Program-made: the position numbers and the translations under genes
Part shown: piece after piece, positions 35,812-46,373 of the stretch
Position numbering within the stretch: the stretch's first letter is position 1
Layout of the letters: each line of letters opens with the position of its first letter
The notes under the pieces: generated by a model
Database searches by the model: none
Seen by the model: the letters and a program-made list of their open reading frames with translations, nothing else
What the model was told of the DNA's origin: nothing
Origin: Glandiceps talaboti
Lineage: Eukaryota > Hemichordata > Enteropneusta > Spengelidae
Direction of reading: 5' to 3'
DNA: 64,000 nucleotides
Assembly (NCBI RefSeq): GCF_964340395.1
Contig: NC_135563.1
Coordinates: forward strand, 3,884,422-3,948,421

Positions 35812-37947
35812 ATAGTATTTTATTTGCCACAAACTCAAAATCATATCAATATAACAAGAGAGAAAGTAAAAAAGACAGTGGAATAAATATTACACATAAA
35901 CTGATGGATGAATACAGAGTTTATGGCTGGACCACAAAAATAGTTTGAAACAAACTAGTCAAGTTTGTGGCCCATACTACAATTGATTAAACAAAATAAT
36001 CAAAGCAAAAACAAAAACAAATTTGAAATTAAAACAAAAACAAACAAAAAACAAACAAAACGCGTTCATCAAAAAATATATAACAACTGGCATTAAATGC
36101 AATGTAAGGTAGAAAAAGCTGAATTAATTTTGTAACAAATACTGTTTTAACTGAGATTTAAAAGTAGTCCTGGATTGTATTTTTTTCAATTCTTCAGGTA
36201 AGGAGTTCCAATGTTTTGCAGCTGCATACTGAAAATTGTGTTGCGTCAAAGTAAGATTTACTTTTGGAATGTAAAAGTTATCTCTCGTTGTATTCCGAGT
36301 GTGATACGTATTTGGTGGTGTGCTGAAGTAGTCGTTAACTGTTTGCGGGAAGTGACCGGCCCTCAAATCAAAAATAAATAAAGAAGTATTAAATTTGCAT
36401 TGCTGGTGGACATTTAGAATTCCTAGTTGCTGAAAAAGAGGGGAGGAGGGAGCATCAATATTTGAAAAAGTTATAAAGCGAATAACTTTCTTTTGAAGGT
36501 TTAAGATAGGCTTGAGAAATGTATTGTATGTATTGCCCCATATCTCTATACAATATGAGATATGGGGCAAGATCATAGAGTTATACAGCAGAAGAAGAGT
36601 AGATTTAGGTACGTAATAGCGAATTTTGGAAATTATGCCAATAATTGGAGAAATTGCTTTCCTAACTTTTTCAATGTGTGATGTCCAAAGCATATTTTGA
36701 TCTAAACACACGCCAAGATAATTGGTTGACGTTACTTGTGAAATTTGTGAGCGATCGATGCCCAGACTTCCCTCCGTTTTCACCAATCTTTGCGAAGTCT
36801 TAATAATCATGAAATTAGTTTTTTCTACATTGATAGTGAGCCTATTGGCGTCGCACCAGTCACAGACTTTCCTGAAGTCGAAATGGAGTTGATCAAGCTG
36901 AATTATATTTGAGGGATTGTTGATAAATTGAAACAAGTTTGTGTCGTCGGCAAATAATCGAAATTCAAATGCATCAGTAGCGTTCACAATATCATTGATG
37001 TAAATCAGAAAGAGAAGGGGGCCTAAAATTGAGCCTTGTGGTACTCCGCATTGTATTTCGCTATATGGCGAGGTAACATTATTTATACAGACACACTGCT
37101 TACGCTGGGAGAGATAACTTTTAAACCAAAGTAAAGGCAAGCCTCTGACACCATAGTGACTCAGTTTCTGAAGAAGAATACTATGGTCTATTGTGTCAAA
37201 GGCTTTCCGCAAATCAATGAAAATACCACATGTCAGATATCCATTGTCCAGCTTATTAGCAATACCAGTGATCAGGTCAACCAGGGCAAGCTTAGTACTG
37301 TGTTTTTTCCTGAAACCAAACTGAGTTTTGATGAGGATGTTGTATTTTTCAAGATATTTAACAAGTTGATGATTGACAATAGATTCAAACACTTTACTGA
37401 TTACGGGCAAAATTGAAATGGGGCGATAATTGCCAACATCGCATGGCGAACCTTTTTTATAAATAGGTATTACCTTGGCAATCTTAAGTAGACTTGGAAA
37501 AATACCATTGTTGAGAGAACAGTTAATTATATGTGTGAGAGGGCATGCAATAATGTGAGCAGCGTGTATAACTAAGAGGGGATTAATTGTGTCCTGACCG
37601 GTAGCTTTGCGGGGATCAAGCTTGAATATTTCTCCCAGGACGTCTTCTTCAGACACGGGGTGAAAGAAAAAGGAGTTGAGGTAGTTCCCATCCAGGTATT
37701 GTCTAAAGTCTTTGTTGCTTGTAATCTTTTGAGCAAGATTGGGCCCAATACTAGTGAAATAATTATTGAATTCTTGAGCAATATCTCTTGTATCTGTTAA
37801 GCATGTGTTTCCAGGGTTGTTTGTAGTTAATTTATCGGGAGTACATTTGGTATGTGTTTTGTTCAACATCTCTTTAATAATAAGCCAAGTTTTGTTGGTG
37901 TTGCCAGAGGCATTTGAAATTTTATTGGTGTAGTAGTTTTTCTTAGC
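35812..37947 (-). mobile_element. LINE copy 2, 5'-truncated, inverted relative to copy 1
   Basis: Matches copy 1 from its position 32686 to its 3' end; the truncation point is at the LAKKNYYTN codons. Loss of the 5' part is the usual result of incomplete target-primed reverse transcription. AATTGTAT just outside the 5' end and AATTATAT at the 3' end form a possible imperfect 8-bp target duplication. Confidence 0.88.
36124..37947 (-). CDS. LINE reverse transcriptase, open for 608 codons, lacking its 5' endonuclease part
   Basis: RNA-directed DNA polymerase of a non-LTR element. Motifs in order: RKATGQDTINPLLV (about residue 114), YRPISILPVISKVFE (175-189), FGFRKKHSTKLAL (211-223), the catalytic-Asp block GIFIDLRKAFDTIDH (242-256), CGVPQGSILGPLLFLIYIND (301-320), the FADD active site (333-336), and LGVCLDQNMLWTSHIEKVR. 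It ends at a TAA at 36124. No frameshift is visible, unlike copy 1. There is no in-frame ATG at the 5' edge (the first codon, TTG, is where the truncation occurs), so translation would need an internal Met or a host promoter and start. Confidence 0.85.
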   Translation of the reverse strand, partial: AKKNYYTNKISNASGNTNKTWLIIKEMLNKTHTKCTPDKLTTNNPGNTCLTDTRDIAQEFNNYFTSIGPNLAQKITSNKDFRQYLDGNYLNSFFFHPVSEEDVLGEIFKLDPRKATGQDTINPLLVIHAAHIIACPLTHIINCSLNNGIFPSLLKIAKVIPIYKKGSPCDVGNYRPISILPVISKVFESIVNHQLVKYLEKYNILIKTQFGFRKKHSTKLALVDLITGIANKLDNGYLTCGIFIDLRKAFDTIDHSILLQKLSHYGVRGLPLLWFKSYLSQRKQCVCINNVTSPYSEIQCGVPQGSILGPLLFLIYINDIVNATDAFEFRLFADDTNLFQFINNPSNIIQLDQLHFDFRKVCDWCDANRLTINVEKTNFMIIKTSQRLVKTEGSLGIDRSQISQVTSTNYLGVCLDQNMLWTSHIEKVRKAISPIIGIISKIRYYVPKSTLLLLYNSMILPHISYCIEIWGNTYNTFLKPILNLQKKVIRFITFSNIDAPSSPLFQQLGILNVHQQCKFNTSLFIFDLRAGHFPQTVNDYFSTPPNTYHTRNTTRDNFYIPKVNLTLTQHNFQYAAAKHWNSLPEELKKIQSRTTFKSQLKQYLLQN

Positions 37948-38561
37948 CAAATTGTATGATATGAGCAGTCAAATATTTGGTCGCTTCTTTCTTTATGTGA
38001 GGAGGATTTAATTTAGAAGTGTTTAAGACGATTTTTATGAAGATAGCACACTCGAGTAAACATATAACTATCAATCCAACAATATATACCAATGACAACT
38101 GTCAATCAAACGTGTCACGTGAACTGATTGCTTTGGTATATGAAAATATAATTTCATTGAGACACTGACCCGCCCCTGTGCTACATCCAAGTGGGACACA
38201 CAGAAGTATCTTTATACGCATATAAAGTCCAGATACGTCCTGATAAAGGAAGTCAAAAGTACAAACCATGTTTGGCAGTGTCATTTTATTTTGGTACATG
38301 CAAATGTATAATTGTTTTTTCTTCTGAGCTAACATAAAATGGAATATTAATGCTAGTACCTTTAGAATTCAAACTGTTCTTACTACATTTATCAAGTAAA
38401 CAAATATACCTCACGTCTGAATAAAGACTTGAATATGTGCTGAACAAGAAAAAATGAATCGATTAACTAGAGATTCTTACATTAATACTTTGGTGACTTC
38501 TGCACAAATGTTGAAGACATTCATTGACATCACTGTACCAGTCATTCTGTAACGTACACGT
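37948..38561. other. Spacer, no gene seen
   Basis: About 600 bp of AT-rich DNA between LINE copy 2 and the foldback element; no ORF with protein character and no repeat recognised. Confidence 0.6.
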
Positions 38562-41235
38562 ACTATAGCGTAGAATGCCTGCCAATATTCGAAAATACAA
38601 TACTGCAATGACTATATGCAATACTGCAATGACTATATGCAATACTGCAATGACTATATGCGATATGACTACATGAGATGACTATATGCGATATGACTAC
38701 ATGAGGTGACTACATGCGATATGACTACATGCGATGTGACTACATGAGATGACTACATGCGATATGACTACATGAGGTGACTACATGCGATATGACTACA
38801 TGAGATGACTACATGCGATATGACTACATGAGATGACTACATGCGACATGACTACATGAGATGACTATATGCAATACTGCGATGCGAGATGATGACATGA
38901 TATGCGGCGATTTTGTAATGACGTTATGCCATTCGTAGATTATTCAATACGCATAATACGAGTATTGATATGAAACAGGCTAGGGAGTACTCCTCAGCAT
39001 GTTGCACCGTTGCACGTGGTAAGAGGTGGACCATTTGATATCCGGGGGGGGGGGGGGCTTGGAAGATTTCGGAGAAAAAAAGATGCCAAATGGATTTGCT
39101 TGAAAAAAAATCCGGATATGAGAGGGTGATGGAAAAAAAAGACGGACCACTACTGCTAGAAAAAAAATGTCTTGGCAGGGAAATGATGCACAGGTTCGAG
39201 TATACTGTTCAACTTGCTCGTACCTCTCCAACCAGGACACTTGTCAAATCATGACAAACAGTTTCAAACACATGTCAGGTACCAGTCAGTTTCGTTAGCA
39301 TGTGGTACATATATATATATTTGTTCTTTTCTCTGTTTCTTTCGTAAATGGTTTAAATATTACTTCATGTAAGGGTTCATAAATAACTATACATAACATT
39401 ATACATATAATACATGTATTACCTAGCTACCACACTAGTTACAGAACATGCCATGTAAGTGTTTGGCTGTTTCACAATCAGTGCTTCACTTATCTTACAC
39501 TTTGGGGCAAAAGTGAACTTGAAGGTTTTGTAATGGTAACCTTCATACTATTGGATAGTTTATAAAAGAACTTAATCTAAATTGTTCTAGTCTCTTCAGT
39601 ATGAATTTGTCAAAAGGGATGCTATACTTCCTATTTCAGACACTACATGTATCGACACCACAACTCAAATTCAAGTTTCTATTGTACACTAGGTATGACC
39701 TCCAAAAGTGCTCTAACACATCAGTAACTTTACTATACATGCAATATCAATGCCCCTATACCAATGTTACAGGCCCACTTTTATAACATGGAAAACTTAG
39801 GTAAAAAGTTATATTTACTTTAGCTTTTCGATGCTTGGCAATATATATCTCAGAGGCTATGCATAACCTAAAAATTGCCTAAATAGAAACAAAAAACTGC
39901 AGATCTGGCGGGGGGACCCCTTGCACTCCATCACCCCAGAGGCCACTCATTCGTTAAACCAACAATAAGATTCACCAAAATCAAATCAAAGTTCTTCCCT
40001 CCACCTCTTACTGTCAAGATGCTATGGAACTTTATTTCAAACATGTTTCAACCTTATGTAGTTGCTTTTTACATGTTAGAGCTGCCTTGTAAAGCTTGTA
40101 AATTATTGTCTGAAAGTGTCTGTGAATAGCCTAAACATTGCCTTTAGAAGTAAAAATCCTCCAGGCCGTTTTGTAGAACCCTAGAACCCCCCCCCCATTC
40201 ACACACACAATAACACACAAGAGGTGGACATATCCCAGTCTCAAAGCTCTTCCCTCTACAACTTACTGTCAGATGCTATGAAACTTTAGTCAGGGGGGTC
40301 AGTGACTTTTTGTCGGCCCAATGGAAAAAAAACACTGACACCCCCCATCCCCCAAGCTTGAGAAACTGACTGGTCTATCTGAATGTTTGAGCTCACCAAT
40401 CAAGTTTCCGATTTGTATTTTCAGTGTGTCACCATACCATGGCATAAAAACTGTCAACGATGTTTATTTAATTGAAAATCAAACATGTATGAAATATGTA
40501 GTTTTCTAAATATAATATGTGTGTCATAGAACATCTTTTTACTCTCTCTATTACCGTGTGCCAAAACCAAACAGAAAATTGTGGCAACAAATGTAGGTGT
40601 TCAACATTGACGTAAAAAAAAAATACGGATATCTCAGAAAAGCAAAGAAAAAAAAAGTTGCCAGCATAGGCGAAGGAGAAAAAAATAATTCTCAGGCAAG
40701 CAGGTGGGGAAAAAAATAATGACTCTCCACCAATCTTCAAAGCCCCCCAGGATATCGAATGGTCTACCCCTTATGCATATTGAATAATCTACGAATGGCA
40801 TAACGTCATTACAAAATCGCCGCATATCATGTCATCATCTCGCATCGCAGTATAGCATGTAGTCATCTCATGTAGTCATATCGCATGTAGTCATCTCATG
40901 TAGTCACATCGCATGTAGTCACCTCATGTAGTCATATCGCATGTAGTCATCTCATATAGTCATATCGCATGTAGTCATCTCATATAGTCATCTAATGTAG
41001 TCGCATCGCATGTAGTCATCTCATGTAGTCATATCGCATGTAGTCATCTCATGTAGTCACATCGCATGTAGTCATATCGCATGTAATCATCTCATGTAGT
41101 CATATCGCATATAGTCATTGCAGTATTGCATATAGTCATTGCAGTATTGCATAGAGTCATTGCAGTATTGCATATAGTCATTGCAGTATTGCATTTTCGA
41201 ATATTGGCAGGCATTCAACGCCATAGTCCACCTTT
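38562..41235. mobile_element. Foldback DNA element with ~400-600-bp repeat-filled inverted arms
   Basis: Outer ends share ATGCCTGCCAATATTCGAAA and CAATACTGCAATGACTATAT in inverted orientation (38572 on; 41218 back). Each arm then has many GATATGACTACATGAGATG-type units of about 14/28 bp. An inner unique block follows: GGCGATTTTGTAATGACGTT at about 38908 and its complement at about 40808. Weaker arm homology continues inward (GTGGACCATTTGATATCC against its inverted form near 40750). The middle (39.3-40.5 kb) has no transposase-like ORF, so the element is non-autonomous. Confidence 0.85.
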
Positions 41236-41726
41236 TTCGATCAATATACTTTGATCAATTATCCATTTGCTACGTATGCGTAAAACGGCTATTTCATTTT
41301 GTTGTCAATGATGATGAGTCGATAAATGAAAGTTGTGGATACTGTTCATTACTTCAGTCATGTAAACAAATTTATATATTATAGTCCATGTGCACAGTTT
41401 ACTGTAATCTCTTCTAGTAAGGATGGAACAGCTTGGAGTAATAAAGTTGGATTCGACTACTTCATCAACGACTGCCGCCCGACCGATCCGTTATTTATGG
41501 TCGGGTTAGAAACGGACGCCCATCTTGACTTGTCACTGAATATTATACCCTGTCTGTGCCACCCCCTTAAACTATATGGGATGGGAACATCGTCGTAAAC
41601 CATAACCTCTTTTACGGCACCGTCTAAGACATATTTCATACATATTTCGTTACTTCAGGAGAAATATACATACAGATGACGTACACTGCTCTGGTTTGCG
41701 GGAATGGGGTGGGAAGAGAATGTGGA
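41236..41726. other. Unique sequence, no gene called
   Basis: Both strands have short open frames (plus 41326-41598, minus 41457-41639) in a relatively GC-rich patch (41460-41600). Neither has a recognisable domain or clear splice sites. Confidence 0.5.
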
Positions 41727-42070
41727 GTCATGATGGGCGAATGGTTAGAGTGGTTGGAATCTACAGGTTGTAATTGCACGTTTGAGCCTCATTGCTGCCG
41801 TTTGTTTCTGAATGGCTAAAGTTCTTGGGCAAGATGTGAACCACGATTGTACCTCAGTCAACCCAGCTGGGGACCTGGTAGGATAGAGGTTGTAATGTAC
41901 GTGAATGTTTTAATCATATGCGCTGATAGAGGCTGCAATGGATTGTATGCTCCCCAGGGAGTTGAGGGAGCAAAGGGTCGTTGTGCTACTGTAGATCCGG
42001 GTATAGATCAGGGTTAGGGGTATATAGGGCTTTGAGCACAGAGTGGGAAAGTGCTATATAAAAATAAAAT
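41727..42070 (+). mobile_element. tRNA-derived SINE
   Basis: The 5' part resembles a Pol III promoter: A-box-like GGGCGAATGGTTAGAGTGG at about 41734 and B-box-like CGTTTGAGCCTC at 41779-41790, about 45 bp apart. The body follows (GACCTGGTAGGATAGAGGTT, GAGGCTGCAATGGATTGTAT), and the 3' end is GGCTTTGAGCACAGAG, AAAGTGCTATATAAAAATAA. A second, older body fragment lies inverted at 55480-55665. Confidence 0.8.
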
Positions 42071-42086
42071 AGCGTCAATGGTCTTG

Positions 42087-42745
42087 TAGCACAACTGTAC
42101 AGTTTTTAAAAATGTTTACCCATATGCTGATCCATGCTAGGTATAGGTGTTCATTCGCTGATTGATTATCCAGTTGTCTATCCAACCCTGTTGTTATCTT
42201 TTGCAATATACATGACCATTTGGCTGTTGCTATGGGCGTGGTCTTGTTGCTAAGCACATTTACATTTTTATAAATGTTTATTCACTTGTCTATGAATCCC
42301 TGGTGTTATCTTTGCAATATATGTGATCATTTGGCCGTTGCCCTGGGCATGGTTTTGTTGCTAGGCATATTTACATAAATGTTTGAATATTTGTTAACTT
42401 GTCTAAGAATCCCTGTTGTTATCTTTGCGAAATACACCACTGTTTGACTGTCGCTATGGGCATGGTCATGGTTGCTAGGGGTTTTTGCATACATTTTTTG
42501 AATGTTTACTCACTTGCCTACCAGGTGATGTTGTTATTTGACCAACATATACTGCTATTTGGTTGTTGCTAAGGCCGTGGTTATGGTTGCTAGGGCAATT
42601 GCGTCAAAATGTTTTGAAGAAAATCTGCAGAATAACACTTCTAGAAACATCTCACCAAGTTTCAGTCTCAATGACCAAGTACTTTTTGAGATATGTTTTT
42701 GACCAAAATTCACATTTTTACACCTAATTTGCATATCACTGATAT
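42087..42745 (-). mobile_element. Truncated inverted copy of the TAGCACAACTG element
   Basis: Starts with the TIR-like TAGCACAACTGTACAG and runs through degenerate ~117-bp units, each with GGCTGTTGCTATGGGCGTGG and GTTATCTTTGCAATATA. It ends in ACACCTAATTTGCATATCAC. It is the reverse complement of about 57900-58787 and lacks the other end. Confidence 0.8.
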
Positions 42746-45700
42746 AACGTCATTATTTTGTATTATGATCATCCTAGACTAGAATATATTACCATCCTGG
42801 AATGAAATATTAGTTCACAAGTGACTGTGGGAGCAACACACATGTACATGCTGAGTAGAAAACATCTCGATTGACGATGCACATGCGCACTGCATTGGAA
42901 AACCACTGATTGCACTGGAAGATAATAAGCATCACAATACGTTGACACCAGGTAATAATCTAACAATGGAAATTTAATGTAATTTTCCCCATTGTTCTGT
43001 GACCAATCAGCGTGAGTATAGTGTATGGATGCTTTGTTTTCGTGTTTATAGCCCTAAATCGTCTGATCATAAAGAGTGTCGCGGTTGGAGCTTCGAAGGC
43101 TAGGTATAATAATCTACACTATACGGTAATACTATACGACTTGGAAAGGTACCCCGAAGCATGGATGTATCTCACTAATACATCCATGCCCGAAGGTACG
43201 TACTACGGTGCCGGGCTATATAGCTCTGGATGTATACGCTGCGGGGTTTTGACATAGAAGATGTGTCGAACCTAGTAGCGTATATATCCAGAGCTAGGTA
43301 CCGTGCTAGCTTGATTTAGTATACAACTCGAGCAGACTTGCATGCATGCGTGCACTGCAGACCCTTGTTCGTGACAGGGTATTTGCATGTGCTAATCACT
43401 GTGTAATCATGCCACAGGTGTATAGTTCTAGGGAGCTTTCAGTGAGGGGGTTGGCAGAAGGAGGGCTTTGGAGGTGTTACTACACGTGGTATACTATCTA
43501 CCTGTTGTGAAAAAAACAGTTTACATTTACATGTGCATCGGTCTATGATTGATTGATTGATACAGTATAGAATAGAAATTCTTTGTTGCTACATTTCTTC
43601 ATTGGATTTTCTGCAATAAGTGTTTGGTGCTAAAACAAACGTAGTAAGTATATAAACTGGATCTAGAATAACATTAGTTAACAAAAAATAACAAAACAAG
43701 GTTTATATGAAAGCGTAGACTTTAGGTGAGATAAATGTAATGTATTCTTTTAACTCTTTGATTTATGTCTTTCCTTTTGGTATAAGTGCTGATATTTAAT
43801 ATGAAAGTTGTCAGTGCCAAAAGTATGTGTATTTGATCAGAGTACATGTACTAAATTTTGTTTCATTGTCTAGTTCTTTATTGCCTAGACCACTGATTGT
43901 ACTTAGTCAGGTATACGGTTGTTGTCTCTCAATGTTATAGTTGTTGCATGTTGTGATGAAGTGTATTTCAATCTTCTATCATATTGCATTGGTACATTGG
44001 TACATATTGCATTGGTACATTGGTACAATCTACGGTAAAATGGACAGAGTCTGTTAGATACGTCGTGTAGTTCTGTCGTCACCGACCTAAAACAATGCGA
44101 TACTAGTTTTAGCCTCCCCCCTCGAGATGAAAATTAAAGAGGGCCTGAGGGCTCTGACTCTACTGTACATCAATTTGTCTGCCCATCCATCCATCTGTAA
44201 TTGTCATTTCTCAGACGTGCAATATCAGATTTCTTTCAAATCATGCACAAATTTAAGGTAAAATATAATATGGGATATGCAAATTTATCTGAACAGTAGC
44301 TATATTTGTAGGTAAAAATTATTCCATATATACCCTCATATTCCCAGGGTGTGACATTGATTAGCAAAAAGTTGAATTTTATATATACATGTATGAAACT
44401 TTCATTCTTATCAGCATTCATTGTTATAAATGTTGTGTTAAAATATATAGTCATCAGTGTTATTGAATGACAATGTTTATGATTTTTAATGCAAATAAAA
44501 ATGTTCCTTATCATGATAATTCGTTATGCTACCAATAAAAGTTCATGACTGTTCAGTTCTGAGAGCATATGTTACAGCTAATTTGACCAAATAAAGAACA
44601 ACAATAGATATTGTTTGAGTACTAGAATTGGTTTCCAACTTTGTCTTGTCTCAAAACAGTGACAGACATTGTTGAAGTTACACTAAATCTTATGAGATTA
44701 TCTAGGGTTCAGATTACAAAAAGATGTGTCTACTGTGAGGTGACTCTAGTCGTAATCTGAAATACAAAATAAATGTGAATGATTTATGTCACCTCTGTGT
44801 CGGGATATTTACGCTGGGTGTAATACTGTGTTTCAGACGCCATATATCTTTTGTGTTGACATATCTTATTCCAGTATGAATGGCTATGTCGACTCAGAGT
44901 TGACTATAAATTATAATCTACTTAGTAGGTGATAACGCCCTCACTTGGTGACCTAACTTTATCAGAGGGTACTGTCACATCTGACTTCTCATGCATGAGA
45001 CAACAATGTTTACATGACAAGAATGTTGTCTAAACTTCGGTTGAAAAGAAATTCTGTCTATCAGAAAGAAAGTTTTCAAATTCTTAAAACATCTGAGAAA
45101 ACTGAAGAGATGAAGCAAAGCGTTGGTGAATGTGACACTGAAAGACAAACTAGAAGTATCACACCATGCATTAGATTATGCAAAGTGGGCAATAATGGTG
45201 ATCACCTATTAAAATAGCTAACTTTATTATGCTGTTTAGCAGGTTTCCACATGTTCTAGGCCTGTAATCACCATAATAACTGTTAGAAATTGTCAGAAAC
45301 TTGATGAATTCAGGACTGAATTATGTTCTGATGGGAATCAACATGTTTCGGAAATATTTAGTGTGATATTTGATACCGATAACTTAGCGATATTGATGAA
45401 GTCCAGTGATGTCATTAGTAAACAAGACTTAGTGGTGTAATTCGTAAACTGAAACAACGTCTGTATCTCAAAGATGTCTGACTAGTAAGCATAGATTTAA
45501 TGCCAAGTTTTGCCATAAATGGATACATTGTTATGATGCTGAAGTTGTCTACAAAATAGGATTGAAAATCGTATTAAAAAATGTAATCGTCTTTGGGTTC
45601 GGGTAACAAATTTCACAAAAAGAGAGTAATAATGGTTAGTATGCATTAATTCATAATTACGGTAATGAACATAACTTATTACATGTAACCAAGTCCTAGT

Positions 45701-45835
45701 AATAAATGCAGATTGTTCCATAAAATATGTTATATTTTATTAATTAGGGTGAGAATTGTTTGTTTATTCATTGAATAGAGGAAACGATATTGAACGATAT
45801 CAATCAATCAATTAATCAATCAATCAAATGAATCA
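42746..45835. other. Intergenic DNA upstream of THNSL2, no gene seen
   Basis: AT-rich sequence with a few short frames (for example plus 43012-43257 and plus 45014-45217) of no recognisable character. Small inverted repeats occur near 43160-43190 (ATGGATGTATCTCACTAATAC region) and 43220-43300. An AATCAATC run lies at about 45800-45830. Confidence 0.5.
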
Positions 45836-46300
45836 AAAACTGAGTTAGCAGAATGAAGGGAGGTACATGTAGGTACAGCTATGTCAAAACTGAGTTAGCA
45901 GAATGAAGGGAGGTGCATGTAGGTACAGCTATGTCAAAACTGAGTTAGCAGAATGAAGGGAGGTGCATGTAGGTACAGCTATGTCAAAACTGAGTTAGCA
46001 GAATGAAGGGAGGTACATGTAGGTACAGCTATGTCAAAACTGAGTTAGCAGAATGAAGGGAGGTGCATGTAGGTACAGCTATGTCAAAACTGAGTTAGCA
46101 GAATGAAGGGAGGTGCATGTAGGTACAGCTATGTCAAAACTGAGTTAGCAGAATGAAGGGAGGTACATGTAGGTACAGTTATGTCAAAACTGAGTTAGCA
46201 GAATAAAGGGAGGTACATGTAGGTACAGCTATGTCAAAACTGAGTTAGCAGAATGAAGGGAGGTACATCTACATTTTGTATAGGTGCAGCTATGTCAAAA
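45836..46300. repeat. 50-bp minisatellite, about 9 copies, just upstream of the THNSL2 start exon
   Basis: Units of TGAGTTAGCAGAATGAAGGG, AGGTACATGTAGGTACAGCT, ATGTCAAAAC. The last unit diverges and merges into the pyrimidine tract and acceptor (CTTTCATCAG) before the exon starting at 46334. Confidence 0.96.
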
Positions 46301-46373
46301 CCTTTCACACTCTTTTATTTTTCCTTTCATCAGCAAAAATATTTGACTAAAGAATTGGAAATCCTTGTCCATA

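Noticed and set aside
37156-37416. Plus-strand frame inside LINE copy 2 (and its mirror at 33221-33454)
   Set aside because: Antisense shadow of the reverse transcriptase ORF.
41457-41639. Short frame on the minus strand upstream of the SINE
   Set aside because: 60 codons, no recognisable motif, no convincing splice sites.
43012-43257. 81-codon plus-strand frame
   Set aside because: Covers small inverted repeats, no family resemblance, chance length in this DNA.
45014-45217. 67-codon plus-strand basic frame
   Set aside because: Length within chance expectation and no homologous neighbours; may be an unsupported exon.
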